IMG/VR virus record: IMGVR_UViG_3300046468_001281
Coordinates: 1 to 24,027 of that record
DNA: 24,027 nucleotides
Direction: 5' to 3' (one strand)
Source: a virus
Below the pieces are notes generated by a model. That model saw nothing but the letters and a program-made list of their open reading frames with translations, had not been told where the DNA came from and ran no database searches. Of the stretch, positions 1-6,971 are shown one piece after another. The translations under genes and the position numbers were made by a program. Numbering within the stretch: the stretch's first letter is position 1; each line of letters starts with the position of its first letter.

Positions 1-3000
1 TTGGAGAACCGATTTAGCAACGGACTATATGGGTTAAAGATGTTTGGTGCATCGGGTCGTGCATACACCACTTTTGAGCAGTCTATTCTCGTTGACAATA
101 CACCTGCTGGTAGGGACAACGAATATAAGAAGGTTGTTAAAAGGCAACTCAAGCCCCACACCGTGTCAAAAAGAAACTCAAGTTCCGCTTTGTCAAACAT
201 GATGAAAGCAGGGTTCATAGCTCAAGACCCTCAAGGTCGAGTATTAAGGACTTTAGACGTTCGTCAACTGCCTTCCATATTGGGAGGGAAAGAAGACGCT
301 GTCAATGTTCTCTCTTTGCAAGAGTTCATCACAGATATAAACTCTCTAGGACAAGTCAGTTTTTACGAATCTCAGTTCACAAGCAAGATGAGTCTCGCTA
401 ACCAAGTGTCAGAGAAAATAGGGTACGAGTTCTATCAAGATCTAGACGGCGATCTTATATTCAAGCCTCCGATGTACAACATGGACACTAGTAATGACAG
501 GGTCTATAGAATCAATCGGGAAGATACGTTGACTATTAGTTACGAACACAATGAGCCAGAGTACACTTATGTAATCTGTTCTGGAGGGCCTTTTAGAAAC
601 CTCAAGGGAACTAATCTAGAAGGGGAGTGGGGCGTCAAGGGGATGTATGTGGACTATAAACTTGTGGCGAAGTACGGCTGGAAACAGCTTTCCTTTGACA
701 CCAGCTTCTACAACTCTGCGAGGAAGGCTTTTTACGCGGGTGTGGTGGCGTTAGACAATGCCAATAAAGCGACAGAGGGGTGTAGTGTCTCTATCCCCTT
801 GAGGGCAGAACTCAAACCAGGATATCCTGTCTACATTGAGGAGAATGATTGCTTCTACTATGTCGAGGGTTTGAACCACAATTTCTCTTACGGAGGTGAG
901 TGTACTACTAGTCTCACTCTGACAGCCCAGAGGAAGAAGTTCATTCCTCCAGGTCGCACAGATAAAAAATACTCTGAAGACCCAGCTCAGGCTGTTGACT
1001 TAGGGGACACTTCATTACCTGAGAAATACATATATACAACGAACTCAAGGACGAACCTTAACAATGAGAAGGTCGTCACTAAGAAGATCGTGGGTTTCCC
1101 TAATGTTGTTATGGCTCTAGATCCCTTTAAAATGGATCCTGGGTTTTTAACATTCTCTGTAGACTACCAATCTATGGGTCGTCTAGGGACAGAGACTAGG
1201 CAAGCATACAGGAATATGCTCCTTATTGAAGGTAAGAGGTATGGGGTCATCAAGACAGGTGCGGGAGGGGATCTTTTTAGTGGCCCGTGGATTGTGAAGA
1301 TAGGTGACCAAGAAGGGTCGTTAGGCTTGGAGAAAGAGGGAACACCTTACTTAACCAAGCAAGGTAAGCGTGTTCGCACGTCCAAGATTTCTCGAGGTCA
1401 AGCTGAATCTAAGTCGATTATTCTAGGGGAGTCCGCTCTAGAGGGGGCGACTTATCAGAAAGTCAAAGCCGAGGAGAAAGCAGCGAAGCTCGCGGGCAAA
1501 GGTAAGTATTCTAGTACCAACGAGAAGGAAAGGCTTAAGATTATTAGAGAAGCTGAGCTCCGATTGGAAGAAGCCATTGATTCTTTAACAACCCAAGGAG
1601 GTGCTCAGGCTTCTTTTACGGTTTACGACCTTATCTTAGCTATTCGGAAAGCGAAGGGTCAAGAGGTCGAAGATGGGAAGATAAATACCTCTAACTTATT
1701 GAGATTGTTAGAGAATAAGAAGAACAGCTTTGCACCACACCTTCCAGGTTACTACAGGTATTACTCATCTTCCCACCCGAGCCGAGAGCATCAAGGCCCT
1801 TCGATTCCTACAATAAACCCAGACAGTGCAGGAGAGACTCCTGAGTTAAGGATTGATCCGCCAGGGATAGCAGACCCTACAGACATTAACATGGTGGAAT
1901 CAGACCCTCTCAATGGGAAAGACAATGTGGTCTTTAGCCAGAAGCGAGGTGCTGTTGTTGCAGGTCTCAACACAAGGACTCTGTACACATCAGGGTTTGG
2001 GTATGTGCCTACTAAGGACATCAAGACTTTAACGTTCCAAATAAACCAGACGTTAGTCGAGCGAGAGGTTGAAGTAGGTTTGACTTTTGACCCCTCTAGA
2101 TGGGAGAGGGGTGGCAATTACGGAAATGCTTTCAAGAATAATGTAGTGGCAGTCCTGAGTCGGACGATTGCTAGAGCCTATAAGCCTTCGTTAACATTAG
2201 GTCAGTTGAAGAAGAGTGTTTTTAAGTCTCGACAGAGAATCCCAGCCTTGTACCCATCGGATTTCTATTTTCAAGCTTCCGTTTTGGGAGATACAAAAAA
2301 ACTATCCGCCGCAATCCCTAACGTGACTAATAAGACAGTCTTCGCGAGGATTTTAGCCTCGGAACTCTATGTTCAGTTGTTCAACGCATTAGGCCGAGAC
2401 TTTGACGATCTATATAGAGAATGGGGTTCAACAGAGGGGGCAAGATCCGCAAGGATAAGTGCTCTTCTCTCAAAGGCTCAGAAGGTATTCCGACCGAATA
2501 TCAAGGGAGCTTTTTATCGTGGCACTTCGAGGAAAGAGAAGATTAGAGAGTTCAAGAACGGCAAGATGGTCTCTCCAATATTCCCTGTCTCTGACGACCT
2601 TGGTTACGAGGTGTTTGGGGCATACCAATATGGTAGAGGGCTATCTCCTGCGAGAAATACTCTTTTTGATGCACTGTTAAGACAAGACCCGTCCAAGATT
2701 TTCACTCAACAACAGTTAAAGGATCTAAGAGATAGTCTAGGGGACTTTGATAGCTCTGAGTCTTTTCAAAAAGAGTATAAGAGAAGAATCCTTAACCGCA
2801 TCTCTGAGATCTACAGTACACAAGGTGTTGAAGTCGTTCAGAGGTACTATAAAGCATACGGCCTAGACTTAGACGATGAGTCTAAAGATCCCACAGGAGG
2901 CTTTAACTTCCAAACTCTGGCTAACGCGATGATGACAAGGTCAGACGAGCAGGTCATCCAGAATGTACCTAAGACGTTAGCGGAGATCCGACCTAACTTA

Positions 3001-3348
3001 GGTAATCAAGCGATGTGTTCCTGTAAGGGAACTACCTCAGAGGCGACTTTGCTGTATGATGCGGTAAACCTTGAAGACTCTAGGGTGGATATAGAGAACC
3101 CTCTCGTAGCAGAGGCCCTCCGTGCTTCAAGAGCTAAAACACCTGCTTGGATTGAGCATCAGAAAGCACTGAGGGCGGAAGGTTTCGGATTGTCAAGTAA
3201 TCAGAAAATGCTTAGGTCGGTTATAGATCAGGTGGGCGATGCTTTTAATGGGCTTGGGAATCAAACTGAAAGCATCGGCGAGGCGATTACCGATTTGACG
3301 GACAAAGAAAAATATGAAGACGCAGCCAAGAGGAGAGGTAATTCATGA
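1..3348 (+). CDS. Baseplate hub-like protein (gp27/gpD-type), 5' partial, with very long C-terminal extension
   Basis: The frame is open to the left edge, so the first codon here (TTG) is probably internal and the N-terminus is missing; 1115 residues are visible. Residues about 139-315 read like the hub fold of contractile tails: a segment around GYEFYQDLDGDLIFKPP (141-157), then a stretch at 271-314 with LKPGYPVYI, CFYYVEGLNHNFSYGG and TTSLTLTAQR, typical of hub proteins in which a second beta-barrel closes the ring under the tail tube. The remaining 800 residues are not in classical hubs. They include a charged helical stretch (about 480-530), a YYRYYSSSHP motif near 585, a GYVPTKDIKTL segment near 670, and a CSC pair at about 1006-1008. 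The stop overlaps the spike start by 4 nt (ATGA), which fits hub-spike partnership. The hub assignment rests on motif recall and gene order; the role of the extension is unknown. Confidence 0.72.
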   Translation: MENRFSNGLYGLKMFGASGRAYTTFEQSILVDNTPAGRDNEYKKVVKRQLKPHTVSKRNSSSALSNMMKAGFIAQDPQGRVLRTLDVRQLPSILGGKEDAVNVLSLQEFITDINSLGQVSFYESQFTSKMSLANQVSEKIGYEFYQDLDGDLIFKPPMYNMDTSNDRVYRINREDTLTISYEHNEPEYTYVICSGGPFRNLKGTNLEGEWGVKGMYVDYKLVAKYGWKQLSFDTSFYNSARKAFYAGVVALDNANKATEGCSVSIPLRAELKPGYPVYIEENDCFYYVEGLNHNFSYGGECTTSLTLTAQRKKFIPPGRTDKKYSEDPAQAVDLGDTSLPEKYIYTTNSRTNLNNEKVVTKKIVGFPNVVMALDPFKMDPGFLTFSVDYQSMGRLGTETRQAYRNMLLIEGKRYGVIKTGAGGDLFSGPWIVKIGDQEGSLGLEKEGTPYLTKQGKRVRTSKISRGQAESKSIILGESALEGATYQKVKAEEKAAKLAGKGKYSSTNEKERLKIIREAELRLEEAIDSLTTQGGAQASFTVYDLILAIRKAKGQEVEDGKINTSNLLRLLENKKNSFAPHLPGYYRYYSSSHPSREHQGPSIPTINPDSAGETPELRIDPPGIADPTDINMVESDPLNGKDNVVFSQKRGAVVAGLNTRTLYTSGFGYVPTKDIKTLTFQINQTLVEREVEVGLTFDPSRWERGGNYGNAFKNNVVAVLSRTIARAYKPSLTLGQLKKSVFKSRQRIPALYPSDFYFQASVLGDTKKLSAAIPNVTNKTVFARILASELYVQLFNALGRDFDDLYREWGSTEGARSARISALLSKAQKVFRPNIKGAFYRGTSRKEKIREFKNGKMVSPIFPVSDDLGYEVFGAYQYGRGLSPARNTLFDALLRQDPSKIFTQQQLKDLRDSLGDFDSSESFQKEYKRRILNRISEIYSTQGVEVVQRYYKAYGLDLDDESKDPTGGFNFQTLANAMMTRSDEQVIQNVPKTLAEIRPNLGNQAMCSCKGTTSEATLLYDAVNLEDSRVDIENPLVAEALRASRAKTPAWIEHQKALRAEGFGLSSNQKMLRSVIDQVGDAFNGLGNQTESIGEAITDLTDKEKYEDAAKRRGNS

Positions 3349-5645
3349 ATAAAGGGAAAACAGTAGCTCAGCAAAGTCAGGACATCGCAAATCGAGAGGG
3401 AGACCCTTCAAGGGGTAGACACGCCCTTTCCCTTTGTATCGCCAAGATTGTAGAGATTCATTCTGAGGAGATGCGTTGTACCCTTCAGATCATACATGGG
3501 GAAGGAGACTTGTCTCAGCCTCTATCAGGTGTTGAATTGCTGATGCCCTCTTTGGGCAATAGGCATTTCATGGGTGGTATCCCAGAGGTAGGAGACCAAT
3601 GCGTCGTGGGCTGGTTTGTGGGTAACAGTAATGGTCCTTCTAGTAATAAGACACCTGCAATCTTAGCTTGGTGGCCGAGGGCTAGTTATTTAGGTCATGA
3701 TTGGTTGCCTACTCAGAGCTTTGCTCCTGGTGAGGGGGTGGACACGAATGTTAAAAGGCAACAAGTGTCCGCCTACCACCAAAGAACAAGACATAAAATG
3801 AGACACTACAACCCAGGTAACGTGGCGGGTAGTTCTTCTCAGGGTTCAGATCTGGTGCTAAATGAAAGCGTTTTACTAAGTAACCGCAGGTCGAATGAAA
3901 TTGTCTTAAGAGACCAAGACCAAGCTATCGTGATGAGATCTCTACAGCAGTTTCATGCGATGTCGGGAGCTAGGGTCTATGGTGGCATGGTTCAAAGAGA
4001 CGCTAGGAGTCTCCCTAAAGAGATGTTCTCCGATGGAATCCAATGGAATTCCTCTATCCAGCTCGACAACTCAGGTCAGCCCTACTACCCATTGGCAGAC
4101 GGTTTTGAAAAAGACCCGATAGAAGCGGGGAAGCTGACCCCACACCCTCTGTTTCAGCGAGGCCCTGATTCCGTTTTCGATGAAAATGAGATGTACAATT
4201 TTGAGTCGAGCTTTCAAGGAGAGTTCCCTCCCCCGCTTGATCCTTATAGGTTCTTGTATCACGCAGGTCTTGTTGATGAGAACTTTTATGACTCGACTGA
4301 CGGGTCTGCGATTACTTATGGAGGCAAGTCTATATTCAGGGTGGGCAGGGAGCTTGCGTCCAATGCGGTGGAAGAAGGGGAGGCATTTACTGAATATCGC
4401 ATTGAGCTGACTCACACCACAGATGGGATGCTCCCCGTTACAGAACAGACAGATGGCTTTGATAGTGACAGGGCACCTAACTCACGGGGGGAATCAGGAG
4501 AACCTACCTTTATCGAGTGGGTTCTAGGCACACCTGTAGGTAACGACCCTTTCTCTTTCCAAGGTTCTGAACAATATGGCGTTCCTTTAGTGCCTGATGT
4601 AGATGAGGAGAGTGGTTCACTTAACGGTGCAGACGCAGATACCTTGTTTGAGAACCACTCGGCGACTTTGCTACGCATTAGTCCAATCTTGCCAGATACT
4701 CTAGACACATTTTCTTCATTCACAAAAGGAGGGAAGTACAGAGGGTTCATATCTAGCGAGTCCGAAGATGCCGCTCTTATGACAGTAGCTGGTGGAGTTC
4801 GACTACAGAGCAGTCAGATAAGTATCGGCTCTGAAGACACCGTACTCAGAGGGAGTGAGTCTCTTCATTTGTCAGGGGGGACAACTCGGATAGAAGGACT
4901 ATCCTCTAAGGAGGGAGCTAACTTAGATGGTGATGGGAGGGAGGTGTCTGTAGAGGTTGTCGGTAAAAAAAGGATCTCTATCGAGTCTGCTTCTTCAATA
5001 TCACTTAAAGCTCCCCTTGTTGATTTCTCACAAGCTGGAGAGATCCGACTCAACTCTTCTTCTCAACTCACTTTGTCTACGGGGTCTGGGTTAAACCTCT
5101 CTTCCGAGAATATAAAACAGACCGCAGTAGGGTCGATGGACATTTCCGTTTCTGGACCACCTCAAGGAAATCCGCTTCATGGTGCAGTGCGTAAAGTCAA
5201 GATTTTGGCAACCCCTGTCTCAGGTCACGTAGGAGGGGCTTCAGATTCTTATGTGAACGCCTATGGGGGTAAAGAAGAGACGTTTGTAGGCCCCGCTACA
5301 AACACTAGGAAAGTGACGGTAGGCACAGAGACAAAGACGATCCTCTCTGGCGTAGACACATTGTCTGTATCAGGCACAACACAAACGACTGACGTTACGG
5401 GTTGTAAGTTTGCTTCCCCTCAGGGGAGCGTGATAGTCTCAGCGGGGCTTAGTGTATCTTTAACCTCTAATGCCGTCTCCATTAGAGGTAATACAGGAGT
5501 CTCAATATCGGGTTCAAGCATCAGTCTCACTAGTCCTGGTCTTTCACATGGAGCCATAGTCTGTGGTTCTGACATACACCCCATATTGGGTGTGCGTTAC
5601 TCTGTGTTCTGCTCCCCGCGAGGGCAGAATCTCGCTTCGGGCTAA
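3345..5645 (+). CDS. Central tail spike / baseplate spike (gp5- or VgrG-like OB-fold plus beta-helix needle)
   Basis: Predicted 766-aa membrane-piercing spike at the tip of a contractile tail. Residues about 26-112 look like the gp5/VgrG N-terminal OB-fold: strands around LCIAKIVEI, then VELLMPSLG, GIPEVGDQCVVGWF and ending PAILAWWPR. Residues 150-220 hold a conserved-looking NEIVLRDQDQA and YGGMVQRDA stretch. Residues about 480-732 are a run of short alternating strands rich in Ser, Thr, Val, Ile and Gly (for example ISIESASSISLKAP, GVSISGSSISLTSPG), as expected for an intertwined trimeric beta-helix needle. The extreme C-terminus carries His735, Cys740, His745 and Cys756. I see no lysozyme or other muralytic domain, unlike T4 gp5. 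The start is fixed by the ATGA overlap with the upstream hub gene and a GGAGAGG Shine-Dalgarno. Spike identity is well supported by fold pattern and neighbour; the middle region (220-480) is unassigned. Confidence 0.8.
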   Translation: MNKGKTVAQQSQDIANREGDPSRGRHALSLCIAKIVEIHSEEMRCTLQIIHGEGDLSQPLSGVELLMPSLGNRHFMGGIPEVGDQCVVGWFVGNSNGPSSNKTPAILAWWPRASYLGHDWLPTQSFAPGEGVDTNVKRQQVSAYHQRTRHKMRHYNPGNVAGSSSQGSDLVLNESVLLSNRRSNEIVLRDQDQAIVMRSLQQFHAMSGARVYGGMVQRDARSLPKEMFSDGIQWNSSIQLDNSGQPYYPLADGFEKDPIEAGKLTPHPLFQRGPDSVFDENEMYNFESSFQGEFPPPLDPYRFLYHAGLVDENFYDSTDGSAITYGGKSIFRVGRELASNAVEEGEAFTEYRIELTHTTDGMLPVTEQTDGFDSDRAPNSRGESGEPTFIEWVLGTPVGNDPFSFQGSEQYGVPLVPDVDEESGSLNGADADTLFENHSATLLRISPILPDTLDTFSSFTKGGKYRGFISSESEDAALMTVAGGVRLQSSQISIGSEDTVLRGSESLHLSGGTTRIEGLSSKEGANLDGDGREVSVEVVGKKRISIESASSISLKAPLVDFSQAGEIRLNSSSQLTLSTGSGLNLSSENIKQTAVGSMDISVSGPPQGNPLHGAVRKVKILATPVSGHVGGASDSYVNAYGGKEETFVGPATNTRKVTVGTETKTILSGVDTLSVSGTTQTTDVTGCKFASPQGSVIVSAGLSVSLTSNAVSIRGNTGVSISGSSISLTSPGLSHGAIVCGSDIHPILGVRYSVFCSPRGQNLASG

Positions 5646-5687
5646 TACTTTATTTATATCTCCTAATTGTAAAAAAAGGAGAACCCC

Positions 5688-6632
5688 ATGAATAAGCTGA
5701 GCTCAGGACGCACTGTGAGAAATCAAAAAAAGGTCATCAAAAAATTAAAAAACGAGATCTCTAGTCTCAAGAGAGAACTCGAAGAGGAAGAGAAAAGGAA
5801 TCCTAGCTCTCTGGTAAAAGAGAACACCGCTTACTTCAGGAACGCCGTTGAAAAAGAGTTCTCCAAGTTCGATTGGTCGGGCAAGAAGGTGGACGTTAGA
5901 GGGGGGGATTTTTCGGGTTCGGATATGCGGGATCTTAACCTTGAGAATATGATTGCAACGGACGCTGTTTTCAAGGGTACTGACCTTAAAGGTGCGACAT
6001 TTGACGGTGCGGATCTAAAAGGGGCAGACTTTACAGGTGCAGAGTTTGACCGTTTCACTTCTTTTAGGCGTGCAAAGATCAAGGGTGCTATATTTGACTT
6101 GAAGAGCTTGTCTCTTCTCTCTAACATAGGCCTCAAGGGGGACTTCTCTTACAAGGTGTCCTATGTGGATAAGGGGTCTGTCACGGTGCAGAGCGTAGCT
6201 GCCTTTGTGAAGGTGCTGGAAGGCAAGTTCAAAAGTCTTTTTAATCGGACAAAGATACTAGTCAAGGACGAAGAGGAAGCACTCAAGGCAGCTCTTCAAG
6301 ACACCCTTATCAGAGAACATGGGAGTATGGAAGGCACTAGACGTTATAAGGGTATGTTAGGTCGAGGGGGTCGCTTAAATATCGAGAGCGTCAAGGATAC
6401 CTCTTTTGACCCTAATGTTGACTTCAATTTTGGTTTCAAGAAGAGAAGTAAAGAGATTGCCCGAGAGTACCGAAGACTCATGCTTCTTGAAGTCCCCCCT
6501 TCGCTTATATCCTCTGCCTCTGTTTTCATGTTCGGGATCAAGAACGAGATCCGAGACGGGATCTTAAGAGAGTCCGCCAGATCTAAGTCTCAATCTGGGG
6601 GTTGGAAGAATTATATTCCATTTTGGCGTTGA
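5688..6632 (+). CDS. Coiled-coil and pentapeptide-repeat protein
   Basis: Predicted 314-aa soluble protein. Residues about 8-37 form a highly charged helix (KKLKNEISSLKRELEEEEK) with coiled-coil spacing. Residues about 69-136 hold a run of pentapeptide repeats of the A(D/N)LxG type, for example DFSGSDMRDLNL, FKGTDLKGATF and DGADLKGADFTGAEF, which fold into a right-handed quadrilateral beta-helix. Residues 137-314 are mixed helix/strand and not recognised; no signal peptide or membrane segment is apparent. The ATG is preceded by AAGGAG at 6-nt spacing, and the gene starts 42 nt after the spike gene on the same strand, so co-transcription is likely. Pentapeptide proteins range from DNA mimics that protect gyrase to structural or scaffold modules. 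Beside a spike gene, a virion or assembly role is the simplest inference, but the function is not shown. The 3' end overlaps an opposing gene by 50 bp. Confidence 0.8.
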   Translation: MNKLSSGRTVRNQKKVIKKLKNEISSLKRELEEEEKRNPSSLVKENTAYFRNAVEKEFSKFDWSGKKVDVRGGDFSGSDMRDLNLENMIATDAVFKGTDLKGATFDGADLKGADFTGAEFDRFTSFRRAKIKGAIFDLKSLSLLSNIGLKGDFSYKVSYVDKGSVTVQSVAAFVKVLEGKFKSLFNRTKILVKDEEEALKAALQDTLIREHGSMEGTRRYKGMLGRGGRLNIESVKDTSFDPNVDFNFGFKKRSKEIAREYRRLMLLEVPPSLISSASVFMFGIKNEIRDGILRESARSKSQSGGWKNYIPFWR

Positions 6633-6867
6633 CGCTGAGCTTCTCTAACTCTTTCTGCTCAGCTCGTTCTTTCTTTTTTCTGAGGTCTTCAAAGTAGCCC
6701 CCTGTTTTACGCCACTTATACAGACACTTGGCACACATACCTGACCCGTCATGCCAGATCAGACCCCAACCCAATTTGGTCTTTGGTAGAAGTACACCAC
6801 AGCTAGAGCACCTGCACTTCGCCCTTCCTTGTGTCCTTTCTCTTGTCGGAGTTTTTGTCTTTTTCAT
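6583..6867 (-). CDS. Small zinc-ribbon protein of unknown function
   Basis: Predicted 94-aa basic protein. It has two CxxC knuckles, Cys20-x2-Cys23 and Cys45-x2-Cys48 (plus Cys18), separated by 21 residues containing LGWGLIWHDGSGMC. This is the layout of a zinc ribbon. The N-terminus is Lys/Arg-rich (MKKTKTPTRERTQGR), and residues 50-75 form a charged helix, which would suit nucleic-acid or protein binding. The spaced cysteine pairs argue that this is a real gene and not a shadow of the opposite strand. Its last 50 bp overlap tail to tail with the end of the plus-strand pentapeptide gene. The Shine-Dalgarno is weak (only an A-rich GAAAAG tract), and 104 nt separate it from the upstream giant gene. 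It is either the last gene of the minus-strand operon or has its own promoter. No specific family was recognised. Confidence 0.68.
   Translation of the reverse strand: MKKTKTPTRERTQGRAKCRCSSCGVLLPKTKLGWGLIWHDGSGMCAKCLYKWRKTGGYFEDLRKKKERAEQKELEKLSVNAKMEYNSSNPQIET
6634..6679 (+). terminator. Candidate intrinsic terminator for the plus-strand genes
   Basis: A perfect 7-bp inverted repeat, GCTGAGC (6634-6640) and GCTCAGC (6657-6663), begins one base after the TGA of the pentapeptide gene and is followed by a pyrimidine- and T-rich tract (TTCTTTCTTTTTT, to about 6679). The 16-nt loop is larger than in textbook terminators and the T run is interrupted. Position and direction are right for ending the plus-strand transcript. 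It lies inside the coding sequence of the opposing zinc-ribbon gene. Confidence 0.42.
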
Positions 6868-6971
6868 TGCTTTTCAATCTTGCTTAAATGCGGGGCGGTT
6901 AACATGAACTAGCCTTTATTAAAAGTGGGGTGTATCAATTCACTCCAGAGAATAGGTTTCTCTAGGGATAC
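6868..6971. other. Intergenic spacer with a short inverted repeat
   Basis: This 104-nt spacer between two minus-strand genes is the longest non-coding stretch in the window. It contains a perfect 6-bp inverted repeat, AGAGAA (6947-6952) and TTCTCT (6958-6963), with a 5-nt loop, lying 9 nt past the stop of the 1727-aa gene. No T tract follows it on either strand, so it does not look like an intrinsic terminator; an RNA-stabilising or processing hairpin is possible. An AT-rich patch (6917-6924) could belong to a promoter for the zinc-ribbon gene, but I found no well-spaced -35/-10 pair. Confidence 0.3.

Noticed and set aside
1-3. TTG at the first base as the true start of the hub gene
   Set aside because: The frame is open to the window edge and the visible protein lacks the N-terminal part expected of a hub, so the gene is more likely truncated by the window.
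4071-4415. 114-codon antisense reading frame across the spike gene
   Set aside because: No Shine-Dalgarno, composition follows the opposite strand, and no recognisable motif; a shadow of the spike gene.
5412-5429. TCCCC/GGGGA hairpin near the end of the spike gene
   Set aside because: A 5-bp stem inside conserved coding sequence with no T run; compatible with chance.
5618-5635. GCGAG/CTCGC repeat just before the spike stop
   Set aside because: Short stem, overlapping coding sequence, followed by mixed AT sequence rather than a T run.
5651-5658. Minus-strand TATAAATA, identical to the T4 late promoter core
   Set aside because: It points backwards into the antisense of the spike gene, sits in an AT-rich 42-nt spacer where such a match is easy by chance, and no similar box precedes the minus-strand genes.
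5646-5687. Possible plus-strand promoter before the pentapeptide gene
   Set aside because: The spacer is AT-rich, but no -35/-10 pair with sensible spacing was found; co-transcription with the spike is simpler.
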